Under the pieces are notes generated by a model. The model ran no database searches. It was not told the DNA's origin and worked only from the letters and a program-made list of their open reading frames with translations. From NCBI GenBank assembly GCA_035551475.1, contig DASZMX010000078.1, positions 1 through 49,177 on the forward strand: a stretch of 49,177 nucleotides of DNA. The letters run 5' to 3'. The first letter of the stretch is position 1, and the number at the start of each line of letters is the position of its first letter. The stretch is from DASZMX01 sp035551475 (GTDB lineage Bacteria; Verrucomicrobiota; Verrucomicrobiia; Limisphaerales; Palsa-1400). The position numbers and the translations under genes were made by a program. Shown here one piece after another: positions 40,752-49,177 of the stretch.

Positions 40752-41861
40752 ATGAATTCCCTGGCGTCCGACATCGCGCGCGAAATCCAGCAGGACGGCC
40801 CCATGACCTGCGCGCGTTTTATGGAGTTGGCGCTGTATGCGCCCTCCCGCGGTTACTACGAGCGCCAGCGGGAAATTGGGCAGCGCGGCGATTTTTTTAC
40901 CAGCGTGAGCGTGGGGAGTGTGTTCGGTGAATTGCTGGCATTTCAATTTGCCGCATGGCTGAAGGATGTGCCGCATCCAATAATTGTGGAAGCCGGCGCC
41001 CATCAAGGCCGGCTCGCGGCGGACATCCTGGCCTGGATGCAAGAATTTCAACCCGCCCTGTTCGAACGCCTGCAATATTGTTTGGTGGAACGATCTGAAA
41101 CGCATCGCGCGTGGCAGCGCGAAACACTGCAACCGTGGGAGCGCCGCATCCGGTGGTTTACCGACATCGAGGAGGCTGAGATCACCGGAGTGATTTTCGC
41201 CAATGAATTTTTCGACGCGATGCCCGTGCATCGGCTGAATTGGGACGCCGCGGAGCGAATCTGGCGCGAATGGCGCGTGGCGCAGGAAGGCGGTCGCTTC
41301 GTATGGCGGCGCGGCAGCGTGGCGCCAGACGCGGCGGCGCATCTGCCGGTTGTGCCGGAGGCGCTGGCGGCGGTTTTGCCTGACGGCTACACGATGGACG
41401 TTTCGCCGGCGGCAGAACGATGGTGGGCAAGCGCCAGCCAAGCCTTGCGCGAAGGAAAAATAATTACAATTGACTACGGCTTGGCGGAACAAGAACGCTG
41501 GCGGCCGGAACGCGCTGCGGGAACCTTGCGCGCGTATCGCGGGCATCGACTGGAAGCGGATGCGCTGGCCGAACCTGGAGAGCAGGACCTGACGGCGCAT
41601 GTGGATTTTGCGGCCTTGCAGCGCGCGGGGGAAGCAGCGGGCTTGCGCACCGACGGGTTGTGGGAACAGTCCGCCTTTCTGACGCGCATTCTCGCGCAGA
41701 CGCAGGCGCGGCCGGGCGGCTTTGCTCCTTGGACGCCCGCGCGCGTGCGGCAGTTTCAGACCTTGACGCACCCCGACCATTTAGGCCGGGCCTTTCGCGT
41801 CCTGGCGCAGGGGCGAGGCGCGCTATTGGATGTAAGGATCGACCACGGAACTGCTGCTTAA
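40752..41861 (+). CDS. MidA/NDUFAF7-like SAM-dependent methyltransferase
   Basis: A 369-residue protein of the MidA family (COG1565). Typical segments are 'MTCARFMELALYAPSRGYY', 'GDFFTSVSVGSVFGELLAFQ', 'IVEAGAHQGRLAADIL', 'VIFANEFFDAMPVHRL', 'GKIITIDYGLAEQE', 'GTLRAYRGHR' and 'LTAHVDFAALQRAGEAAGL'. In mitochondria the relative methylates an arginine of a complex I subunit; the bacterial substrate is not established. ATG at 40752 is used; the frame extends 50 codons upstream but overlaps pilT, which is divergent. The last 39 bases overlap the end of lptD. Confidence 0.9.
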   Translation: MNSLASDIAREIQQDGPMTCARFMELALYAPSRGYYERQREIGQRGDFFTSVSVGSVFGELLAFQFAAWLKDVPHPIIVEAGAHQGRLAADILAWMQEFQPALFERLQYCLVERSETHRAWQRETLQPWERRIRWFTDIEEAEITGVIFANEFFDAMPVHRLNWDAAERIWREWRVAQEGGRFVWRRGSVAPDAAAHLPVVPEALAAVLPDGYTMDVSPAAERWWASASQALREGKIITIDYGLAEQERWRPERAAGTLRAYRGHRLEADALAEPGEQDLTAHVDFAALQRAGEAAGLRTDGLWEQSAFLTRILAQTQARPGGFAPWTPARVRQFQTLTHPDHLGRAFRVLAQGRGALLDVRIDHGTAA

Positions 41862-44087
41862 CCGATTGATGGGCTGGTCGGTGTCCGAATAAAGGCTGAA
41901 GCGCGGGAAGGATTTCAGGGAGAAAGTAAGGGCGACGGTGAAATCGTGCGGCTGCCCTGGGCCTTCTGTCAAGCGAAAGTTAAGCCCGGCGGTCCAACTG
42001 CGCAGGTCGCGATAAAGGGTGTAAAGCTGCTCCTGCCCGCCGCCATTTTCCGTCTCGAATCGCTCCGAGATGTGCATGGCCCAGGTTTCGTTCAGCCGAT
42101 AATAAAGGCTGGCGCTGACCTGGTTGTGCCCTTGCAATTGCTCGTTGGGGAAGGTGAGGAATTCCGGATCGTTATTGATCAGGTAACGATAGCCCAGCGC
42201 GATGCTCCACGCAGTGGTGGGCTGGATTGTCAGGGATTCAATGGCTTCGCGCAGTCGGTTGTCGGGTGCGTCATAGCGGGTGGAGGAGTAATAGGTCAGC
42301 CACGAGCGCGGGCGAAAAGTGACGTCGTTGAACAGGTCCGAGAAGGCGGCGTTGGTTTTCGGGTTGATGTTCCAATCGGTGTAAATGGCCCAGTTGACGA
42401 CTTCGTCGAGGCCGGCCCGGCGTTTGGTGATGAGCCGGTTGCGCAGCATGAGGCGCAGGACGTTCTGGCGCGAGATGGAGTCAATTGAATTGTATTCGGG
42501 AAATTCGATCGGCAGCAGGCGCAGGCTGGGCGATTGGTAATCAAATTGCGGGACTTGATAGGGCGAGCGCGTGGGGGCGGGCGCATAACCATAATCGAAA
42601 TCCGGCTGGATGATGTGCCGCAAACCGTTCATGTCGAAAAAGCTATTCTGAAACTCGGGCCAGGTTTGCGAGACTTTGAAGGACACATCCACGCCGGCGT
42701 TGAGCGCGGCGCGCGTCTGTTCGTTCGTGCGAATGCCCAGGCCGTAAACATCGCTGTAATAGGTCAGCCGTCCGCCCAGGCGCGGTGTGACGTTGAGCCA
42801 GCCAAAAAAGGTTTCGGGCAGCGTGAATTGGTGATAGGTGTCGGCGCGCATCGCCGAATAATTGGGCGGGTTGGTGGCCAGGCCGGACGTGGGATAAGCG
42901 CCAAAGGCGTTGGGAAAAATGTTGGTGTCGGAGAATTCGCGCTGGTAATAGCCGATGGAGCTTTCGTTTTCGTAATAAAATGGCGTGGCGCCGACGCGCT
43001 GGCGCAAGCCGTCGAGCTTGATGTCGGGCAGGCGCTCGACGGTTTCGAAGAAATTCACCAGGCGGGGCTCAGCCATGACATCGAGCACATAATTGTCTCC
43101 CAATTGCGTGACCTCGGCATAGGAGCGGGGCTGCACGTTGCCGTTGTATTCGCCTTCGTAAAAATCGCGCAGGATCAGCGGGTCGCTCTGATAATTGGCC
43201 ACGACCATCGCGGACAAATTGGTTTTCAGGGTCACGTCGTAGGTGAAGCTGCCGCGCTGCCGCTGGCGCCGGAGATGCGGGGCGACGATGCCATCCTCGG
43301 CGGGGTCATGGTCCTCAATAAAATAATAGCGCAAGGCGGCATGCCCCCAATCGCCGAACTTGAACAGCAAATCGGGGCCGCCGCCGAGGCCGCGTTTCTG
43401 GCGTTCGTCAAGATGAATGGTGCCATCGACATATTCATAGCCGTACCAATTATAGGCGCTGAGCCAATACGCGCCAAAGGTGCTGCGGTAGCCGGGCTCG
43501 AATTCAAAATTCCGCTGATTGCCGCCGAGGGAGCGGGCGTAATACGGCGTGTAAAAAACCGGGATGGAACCGAGATAGAGCACCGCATGGTAGGCTTGAA
43601 ATCGGACGCCAGGCGTGATGACGATGCGCTGGGCGCGAATCGTGTACGCCGGCTTTTCGAAATCGTCTGTCGAGACCACCGCGTTGGTGGCGGTGTAGGC
43701 GCTATTGGTTTGGCCTTTTAAATTCAGCCCGCTCAGCGCGAACGGAGTCTGGAAGGTCTTGAAACTGCCGGTGCGGACGGCGCCGGTTTTGAAATTATAA
43801 ATAAAATTAGTGCCGCGCCAGATGTGGCCGTGGTCGAGAATGGTCACGTCGCCCTCGGCGTTCACTTCGCCGGTCAATTCATCGGCGGCCGCGCTTTGCC
43901 CGGATATTACGACGCTCTGATTGCTGACCACGACACCGTGCGTGAAATAATTCGTGCCGTCGCGGGATTCAAACTGGCTGGCGGGCGTGTCGCCAAAAAT
44001 ATCCCAGCCGGGGCCGGCCTGAGCATGGGCGAGCCGGGCCAGGCCCAGCACAAGAACGAGCACGCTCAACAGACGCGGTGGTTTCAT
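41823..44087 (-). CDS. lptD: LPS-assembly outer-membrane protein LptD (OstA family)
   Basis: A 754-residue outer-membrane protein. The signal peptide 'LLSVLVLVLGLARLAHAQ' is followed by an OstA/LptA-like jelly-roll ('VSNQSVVISGQSAAADELTGEVNAEGDVTILDHGHIWRG' region, about 45-170). The LptD barrel then has family blocks such as 'LYLGSIPVFYTPYYARSLGG', 'FEFEPGYRSTFGAYWLSAY' and 'SLRLLPIEFPEYNSIDSI'. LptD inserts lipopolysaccharide into the outer leaflet, which implies this organism builds LPS or a similar lipid. Few cysteines are seen, so the disulphide pattern of E. coli LptD is absent. ATG at 44087 is chosen since it begins the signal peptide; 37 further codons upstream are open. Confidence 0.88.
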   Translation of the reverse strand: MKPPRLLSVLVLVLGLARLAHAQAGPGWDIFGDTPASQFESRDGTNYFTHGVVVSNQSVVISGQSAAADELTGEVNAEGDVTILDHGHIWRGTNFIYNFKTGAVRTGSFKTFQTPFALSGLNLKGQTNSAYTATNAVVSTDDFEKPAYTIRAQRIVITPGVRFQAYHAVLYLGSIPVFYTPYYARSLGGNQRNFEFEPGYRSTFGAYWLSAYNWYGYEYVDGTIHLDERQKRGLGGGPDLLFKFGDWGHAALRYYFIEDHDPAEDGIVAPHLRRQRQRGSFTYDVTLKTNLSAMVVANYQSDPLILRDFYEGEYNGNVQPRSYAEVTQLGDNYVLDVMAEPRLVNFFETVERLPDIKLDGLRQRVGATPFYYENESSIGYYQREFSDTNIFPNAFGAYPTSGLATNPPNYSAMRADTYHQFTLPETFFGWLNVTPRLGGRLTYYSDVYGLGIRTNEQTRAALNAGVDVSFKVSQTWPEFQNSFFDMNGLRHIIQPDFDYGYAPAPTRSPYQVPQFDYQSPSLRLLPIEFPEYNSIDSISRQNVLRLMLRNRLITKRRAGLDEVVNWAIYTDWNINPKTNAAFSDLFNDVTFRPRSWLTYYSSTRYDAPDNRLREAIESLTIQPTTAWSIALGYRYLINNDPEFLTFPNEQLQGHNQVSASLYYRLNETWAMHISERFETENGGGQEQLYTLYRDLRSWTAGLNFRLTEGPGQPHDFTVALTFSLKSFPRFSLYSDTDQPINRLSSSSVVDPYIQ

Positions 44088-44167
44088 TAAACGCGCCCAG
44101 CTAAACAAATGCCGGCCACCGTGCCAAGCGATTTGCAAAAGGATTCGGTTTACAAACGGCGCGGCGG

Positions 44168-47100
44168 CTAATTCGTCAGGGCGCGGTAGAAGCGCCATTT
44201 AAACGCCGTGTTGGTGTCGGAAAGATCGATGAACCCGCTGGCGGCGCTGTTCGTGAGCAGCGGAATCCAATCCGAAAGATTGGTGGAGGTCTCGATCACG
44301 CACTTGCTGCCGGGCGCGCCGGACAGATGAAGCTGAAAGCCGCCGCCCGAAACTTGCGGGCCGCGAAAGTGCAGCGTGTCCAGCACGACAATGGCGTTGG
44401 AGCTGGGCAGGGCGCCAAACGAATTGCTGACAATCACCGAATAGGTTCCCTCGTTGGCCGATTGAAAATTCGGCAGGGCCAATTTGCTGTCGCTGCCTGG
44501 GATGCTGGCGCCGTTGCGCATCCAATGGTAAGCGGGAGGCGGGCCGCCCGTGGCGGTGACGAATAGATTCGCCGTCGCGCCCTGGTGGACAAAGGTGTTG
44601 GCCGGCTGCGTTTGAATGGCGACGGTGCCGGCGGCGCCCAGAGTGGCGGTAAAGGCCGTTTGCGACACGAGATTGGAGGCGACAACGGTGTAGGGCCCCA
44701 GGTGCGCCTGCGACACGCCTGTCAAGCTAAGCGTGGCGTTGGTGGCGCGCGCGATGTTCGTGCCGGCGAACTGCCATTGGTACAAAATCGGCGTGCTGCC
44801 CTGGGCGATGACCGTGAACGTGGCGCCGCCGCCGAGCGCGGCGTATTGGTCCTCGGGCGGCGCGACGGCCGTCACGCGCTGGCCAAGATTGATGTTCAAA
44901 TGCACCACGCCGCTGGCGCCGTGATAACCGTCCACCACGATATACAAGGTCTGCCCGGCAGGGACGTTCGACACCAGCACGGCCGGCTGGCCCAGCGTGG
45001 TATGATTGACAGTATAGCCGCAGCCGAGATTGGTCAGCGTGGCGAAAGTTGTGCCGGTCCCCGAGAAGACCCCCAGCATGGTGTTGAAGCTGCTTCCCGC
45101 CGTGGTGATAAGCACATCGCCATTGGTCGGAGCCTTGTAGGCATACCATTCGGGCGCGCCGCCAATCTGGCCGCAAATAGCGGGTTCGCCGGGCTCAGAA
45201 ACATTTCCCACCGTGCTGTAAACCTGCACCATGGTGAACCCGCGCGTATCGCCGCCGCCGGAGCGGCGGACTTGCGGCAAGGGCGGCGGCTGCAAAAATG
45301 GATTGGAAGCGGCATCGAGGAATTTGTGGTAAGCCTCCGAAGTGGGCGAACTGGAGCCGTCCTCGAGGACGTTGATTTGCAATTGAAACGGCTGGCTGCG
45401 CGTGGGCACTCCGGTGGAGGAGCTCACGATCGCCGCGTAAGTCCCCACCAAGGTGTCATCTACTTGACTGATCGTAAAGTCCGGGCCGCCGGCGACGGGC
45501 GAGCGCACGCCGGTTTTGTACCAAAGCACGGTGCCGTTGTCGGCGTCGCAGCCGAAGGCCGCGGCGGCGGAGTTGGAGACCACGGCATCCACCGGCGCCT
45601 CCAGGATGACGGGGGCCAGGTCGCCGGTCGTCGTTTCGGTCCAGGACAGGTAAACATCTCCCGAAGCGCCGCCGTAGCCATCCACCCCGATGTAATAGGT
45701 TTGGGCTCCGCTGACGTTAAATGAAATTTCGCTGGTGAGATTGCCGCCACTGTCGTCATCGGCTATGCCGACCGGATTGGCCAAACTTCCGTGGAACGCG
45801 CCAAGCACCGTGTCAAAGCTGCTGCCGCTCGTGGAAAATGTGGCGACGCCAGTGCCTTTGGGAATCCATTTGAACCAAATCGTTTTGCGCGGCGGGTTGC
45901 CCGGGTAGATGGGCGGCTCTCCCGCCGTGGTGGTGGCGTTGGTGTTTTCGCTGCGGCGCGCGCCGCTGGGATTGGAAGGCAGCACGGTGGCGTTGGTGAT
46001 GAAGTCGTTGCTCGTCACGAACGTCCCGGTGACCGTGAGTTCGACGGGGATGCTCGCCAGCGCGGAAACGCCATCGCTGACCAGCACATCGTATTGGCCA
46101 CTGTCGGAAACCTGGACGTCGCCGATGGTGTAGGTGGAATTAGTGGCGTCGCGAATGTCCGCGCCATTCAAGCGCCATTGGTATTGGAGGATTGGCTCAT
46201 AGGAAGACTGGGCGCCGACGCTGAAAGTGGCGTTAGTGTCAATTATTAGGTTGGTGAAGCCCACCGGCTGCGAAAAAATTTCCAGGTCGATGAATTGCGA
46301 CGTCGGGATCACCGCGATGTTGTCGAGGTTCACCTGGTCGCCGTTGCCGCAGGCAAAGCGCAGGGTGTAATAACCGGTGACCGGCAGGATGAAATCAAAT
46401 TCCTGCGGCGTCCAACCCGAGCCGTCGGGCAGCGTGAAAACTTTCTGGAAAATGGCGTTGGTGCCGCCGTAGGACATCGAAGCGGTCACGCGGTCAGGAT
46501 GGCCGGACACCGCGTCGCCGGATTGCAGGAAAGTGAGCGCGTAGGTTCTGCCCGCAAAGAGGCCGGAGGCGATCGTTTGGCGCAACGTTTGCGGGCCGCC
46601 CGGAACGAAGCTGGCGAATTGGCCGCCCGCCGGCGTCGGCAGGTAAAGGCTCGGCAGATCGCTGGAGGTGTTGGTGTAAACATTCAAGCCGCCGGAGGTT
46701 TGCTCCAGGGTCCACGAGCCGAATGATCCACCCTTGGTGATGTGCGTCTTGCTGTTTCCGGGAACTTGCGGCGATTCAAAGCTGCCGTCTTGCACGACGT
46801 TGGTTTGGGCTGGCACCAGCACAAAATTATCCAGGCAGGCGGGCGCATGGCCGATGGGGCCCTCGGCGCGCGCGCGCAGGGTGTAGTTGCCGGGGCTCAG
46901 GTAGGGCGTCATCACCCGGGCGCTCCAAGCGAGCGAGCCGTGATAGGCGTCCACGTTCGTGCTGAGAATGGAAACGCTGCCGCTATTGAGAATCTGCACG
47001 GAGTAGGGCGCATTCGTGCCGCCGCCCAGGGGCGCTGTGTCCGTCCAGACCAGGAAATAGAGCCCGGCATTGGTGGCGGTGAAAGTCTGGGTGACGCCGT

Positions 47101-48418
47101 CGGAATCGCCGTTGGCTTCCACTGTCAAACCGATATATTGTTGACCCTCCTCGGGCGCCGGATAATTGGGCCCGGGAATGCCGTTCTCCAACGTGGGCGC
47201 ATGGCCGTCGGCTTGCCATGAATCCGGCGTGAGCGCCTGGCCGGAATTGCCGATAATGATGGGGCTTTCGAAACCGCCGTTGGCCAGCGCATTGGCCAAA
47301 TGGACGGAAACCGTGGACGGCGCGGAAATTTCGAAAAGCGTGCCGGATCCGCCATTCGCCGTGGAGCCGTACACATAGCCGTTGGCGATAAGCAGGCCGC
47401 CTTGCGGAAAGGCGCCGTCGTTCCCGCTGAATTCGTAAAGGTTGGTGTATTCGCTTCCATCTGTCTGCATGGAGAACACCACCCCGACGCCGTCAAAACC
47501 GCCGTCATCCGTCGTGCCATAGAGCGTGTTGCCCGAAAGCGCCATGTCGCCGAGCGGATCGGCGCCGTCGTGGGTGGCGCCCGTGAACGTGTGGATCACC
47601 TGGAAACCCGAGCCGTCCGTTTCCATCGAGAAAACAATCCCGTCACCCGACGCGCCGCCCGCGGAGGTGGTTCCGTAAAGCGTGGGGCCGCTGACGACGA
47701 CGCCTGTCATCGGCGTGGCGCCGTCGGCGGGGCCGAAATCATGGAGATCGGTGAAGCCTGAGCCGTCCGGAGAGATGGCGAACACCGTTCCATTGCTGTT
47801 CGCGCCGCCGGTCGAAGTGGTCCCAAATAAGAGGCCGGACGCGTAGGTGAGCGATGACATCGGCGCGGAGCCATCCGTTCCCGGGAATTGGTGCAGAATG
47901 GAAAATGCCGTGCCGTTCGTCTTGATGGAATAAATGGCGCCTTCCTGCGTCGTGCCATACAACGTGTCGCCTAAGAGCGTGAGCGCACCCATCGGCTCAC
48001 CCGAACCTGACCCGCCCGTGAATTCGTGCAGGATGGAAAAGCCGGCGCCATTGGTATTGACGCCATAAATCGTGCCGTGATTAAACGAGCCGCCCGCGCT
48101 GGCCGTGCCAAAAACCCGGTTGCTGGAAAGAACCAGGCCGGTATTGGGGCTATTGCCATTCGTGCCGCTGAAGCTAAAGGAGTGGAGGCCGATAAAAGAG
48201 GAACTGGAGATATTAACGCCGTAGGCGACGCCACCGCCATTGGTTCCTCCGGAGACGGCTGTGCCATACATGATACTCCCGGCCAGGACCAGGTTGCCCA
48301 CGGGCTGGCCGCCGGTCGTGCTGTAATTGAAGCTATAGAGAGTCGTGAAAGCCTGCGCCCGAACGGTCACGGTGGCGGAGCAAAAGGCGACGATGGCAAT
48401 AAAAATGCGTCGGAACAT
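44168..48418 (-). CDS. Secreted GloVer-repeat, galactose-binding-like and Ig-domain protein
   Basis: A 1,416-residue exported protein. Signal 'MFRRIFIAIVAFCSATVTVRAQ' is followed by about nine GloVer tandem repeats of some 35-45 residues (about 25-390), each with 'LYGTT..GG....G.VF...TDGS.F..L..F'. Two DUF642/galactose-binding-like domains start at 'NGGFESPIIIGNSGQALTPD' and 'VQDGSFESPQVPGNSKTHIT'. Then come an Ig-like domain ('YQWRLNGADIRDATNSTYTI'), two pre-peptidase-like beta domains ('IWFKWIPKGTGVATFSTSGS' and 'EWYAYKAPTNGDVLITTAGS') and further Ig domains. The tail 'CVIETSTNLSDWIPLL' to 'WRFYRALTN' closes it. Likely surface or extracellular; function unknown. It is paralogous to the next gene. 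Confidence 0.9.
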   Translation of the reverse strand: MFRRIFIAIVAFCSATVTVRAQAFTTLYSFNYSTTGGQPVGNLVLAGSIMYGTAVSGGTNGGGVAYGVNISSSSFIGLHSFSFSGTNGNSPNTGLVLSSNRVFGTASAGGSFNHGTIYGVNTNGAGFSILHEFTGGSGSGEPMGALTLLGDTLYGTTQEGAIYSIKTNGTAFSILHQFPGTDGSAPMSSLTYASGLLFGTTSTGGANSNGTVFAISPDGSGFTDLHDFGPADGATPMTGVVVSGPTLYGTTSAGGASGDGIVFSMETDGSGFQVIHTFTGATHDGADPLGDMALSGNTLYGTTDDGGFDGVGVVFSMQTDGSEYTNLYEFSGNDGAFPQGGLLIANGYVYGSTANGGSGTLFEISAPSTVSVHLANALANGGFESPIIIGNSGQALTPDSWQADGHAPTLENGIPGPNYPAPEEGQQYIGLTVEANGDSDGVTQTFTATNAGLYFLVWTDTAPLGGGTNAPYSVQILNSGSVSILSTNVDAYHGSLAWSARVMTPYLSPGNYTLRARAEGPIGHAPACLDNFVLVPAQTNVVQDGSFESPQVPGNSKTHITKGGSFGSWTLEQTSGGLNVYTNTSSDLPSLYLPTPAGGQFASFVPGGPQTLRQTIASGLFAGRTYALTFLQSGDAVSGHPDRVTASMSYGGTNAIFQKVFTLPDGSGWTPQEFDFILPVTGYYTLRFACGNGDQVNLDNIAVIPTSQFIDLEIFSQPVGFTNLIIDTNATFSVGAQSSYEPILQYQWRLNGADIRDATNSTYTIGDVQVSDSGQYDVLVSDGVSALASIPVELTVTGTFVTSNDFITNATVLPSNPSGARRSENTNATTTAGEPPIYPGNPPRKTIWFKWIPKGTGVATFSTSGSSFDTVLGAFHGSLANPVGIADDDSGGNLTSEISFNVSGAQTYYIGVDGYGGASGDVYLSWTETTTGDLAPVILEAPVDAVVSNSAAAAFGCDADNGTVLWYKTGVRSPVAGGPDFTISQVDDTLVGTYAAIVSSSTGVPTRSQPFQLQINVLEDGSSSPTSEAYHKFLDAASNPFLQPPPLPQVRRSGGGDTRGFTMVQVYSTVGNVSEPGEPAICGQIGGAPEWYAYKAPTNGDVLITTAGSSFNTMLGVFSGTGTTFATLTNLGCGYTVNHTTLGQPAVLVSNVPAGQTLYIVVDGYHGASGVVHLNINLGQRVTAVAPPEDQYAALGGGATFTVIAQGSTPILYQWQFAGTNIARATNATLSLTGVSQAHLGPYTVVASNLVSQTAFTATLGAAGTVAIQTQPANTFVHQGATANLFVTATGGPPPAYHWMRNGASIPGSDSKLALPNFQSANEGTYSVIVSNSFGALPSSNAIVVLDTLHFRGPQVSGGGFQLHLSGAPGSKCVIETSTNLSDWIPLLTNSAASGFIDLSDTNTAFKWRFYRALTN

Positions 48419-48504
48419 GGCAAATGGTTTCAGTCGAGGTAAAAGCTTGGCACAGGCCAGCTTGACTATGGCAGGCCTTCGCTTTTTACGCAATGGCAAA
48501 CGCG

Positions 48505-49177
48505 CTAATTTGTGATTGCGCGGTAGAAGCGCAAGGCGTTGGCGGCGGCGTTCGTGTCGGAGAAATCAATAAAGCCGTTGGCGGCGTTATTGCTCACCAA
48601 GGGGATCCAAGTGGAGAGGTTGGTGGAGGTTTCGATCACGTACGTGCTGCCGGCAACACCCGAGAGGTGGAGCTGGAACACGCCGCCGGAGAGTTGCGGG
48701 GCGCGGAACCGCAGCGTATCCAATAGAAGAGTCGCGTCGGAGCTGGGCACAGCGCCAAATCTATTGCTGACCAGCACGGAATAAGTTCCTTCATTGGCGG
48801 CTTGGAAATTCGGGATGGAAATTGCATTCGAACTCGCGCCCATCAGGGCGCCGTTGAATTTCCAGAAATACGCCGGCGGCGGCCCGCCCGTGGCGGAGAC
48901 AGAGAGCGTGGCCGTGGCCCCCGGATGGACCGTGCCGCTTTGGGGCTGGCTTTGCAGCGCCACGGCGCCGGCCAGTCCCAAGGTGGCGGAAAACGAGACC
49001 TGCGAAACCAGATTGCTCGCCACCACGGTATAAAGTCCGAGCGCTCCCGCGCCGATGCCGGCGACTTCGAAGGTGGCATTGGTCGCGCGCAGGATATTTT
49101 GCCCCGCGAATTGCCATTGATAATAAATGGGCGTGCTCCCCTGGGCGATGACGCTGAAATCCGCGGTTCCCGTCAGC
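48505..49177 (-). CDS. Secreted Ig-domain protein, C-terminal part (paralogue of the preceding gene)
   Basis: The reading frame is open at the window edge, so only the last 223 codons are visible. Two Ig-like units ('PIYYQWQFAGQNILRATNAT', 'ATGGPPPAYFWKFNGALMGA') precede the tail 'YVIETSTNLSTWIPLVSNNA' to 'LRFYRAITN'. This stretch aligns almost residue by residue with the C-terminus of the protein encoded at 44168-48418, including 'ANEGTYSVLVSN.FGA.PSS', 'LDTL.FR.PQ.SGG.FQLHLSG' and the tail. The genes are tandem, same strand, 86 bases apart, so they arose by duplication. Confidence 0.9.
   Translation of the reverse strand, partial: LTGTADFSVIAQGSTPIYYQWQFAGQNILRATNATFEVAGIGAGALGLYTVVASNLVSQVSFSATLGLAGAVALQSQPQSGTVHPGATATLSVSATGGPPPAYFWKFNGALMGASSNAISIPNFQAANEGTYSVLVSNRFGAVPSSDATLLLDTLRFRAPQLSGGVFQLHLSGVAGSTYVIETSTNLSTWIPLVSNNAANGFIDFSDTNAAANALRFYRAITN

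Noticed and set aside
42534..43721. 395-codon plus-strand frame
   Set aside because: It is antisense to lptD and has no coherent domain.

Overview
The window looks like a chromosomal segment of a high-GC Gram-negative bacterium, most likely Verrucomicrobiota (Pedosphaera/Opitutus-like). The evidence is the outer-membrane gene set (LptD, MlaA-like, TonB-dependent receptor), the GloVer tandem-repeat secreted protein, Ig-rich secreted proteins ending in the same 'ETSTNLS.W...FYRA' tail, a BatD/BatE fusion and lmo0937/DUF3185/BON/PRC stress genes. The lineage is an inference; there is no rRNA or marker gene to settle it.

Layout. 1-4115 (-): N-terminal part of a very large secreted beta-repeat protein cut by the window edge. 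4384-12889 (+): a tight six-gene signalling operon: TonB-dependent receptor, YfiR, a histidine kinase with a periplasmic sensor, a REC-histidine kinase, a REC-HDOD protein and a REC-degenerate HD-GYP protein. It is followed by recD2 and a group III truncated haemoglobin. 15814-18107: a 2.3-kb low-GC islet at the 3' end of tRNA-Gly(CCC), bounded by 26-bp direct repeats of the tRNA end. It holds only a two-gene operon, an ABC-type AAA ATPase and a PD-(D/E)xK-like nuclease, and this is the best candidate here for an undescribed (anti-phage?) system. 18183-20747 (-): BatD/BatE fusion. 20863-22640 (-): arsR-arsM-arsC with its promoter and operator. 22824-24863 (+): two secreted proteins, one PstS-like, ending at a clear terminator.

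24923-30720 (-): a co-directional row comprising an MlaA/alpha-beta-hydrolase fusion, a type III polyketide synthase, a methyltransferase, an FAD oxidoreductase and a Ser/Thr kinase. The PKS, methyltransferase and oxidoreductase overlap by 4 nt and resemble phenolic-lipid (srsABC-type) loci; an MlaA-hydrolase fusion in front suggests envelope-lipid handling. 30918-32921 (+): stress cassette of BON, lmo0937, DUF3185 and PRC-barrel proteins. 32922-34937 (-): gnd and a conserved unknown. 35013-37985 (+): soluble-sensor hybrid histidine kinase. The rest comprises thiD, a Tat-exported sugar isomerase-like protein, pilT, a MidA-like methyltransferase, lptD and two tandem paralogous secreted Ig/GloVer proteins, the second cut by the window end.

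No gap without a gene exceeds 300 bases. The largest are 4116-4383, 22596-22823, 30721-30917, 15711-15887 and 15129-15302. No rRNA, CRISPR array, transposase or integrase was seen.
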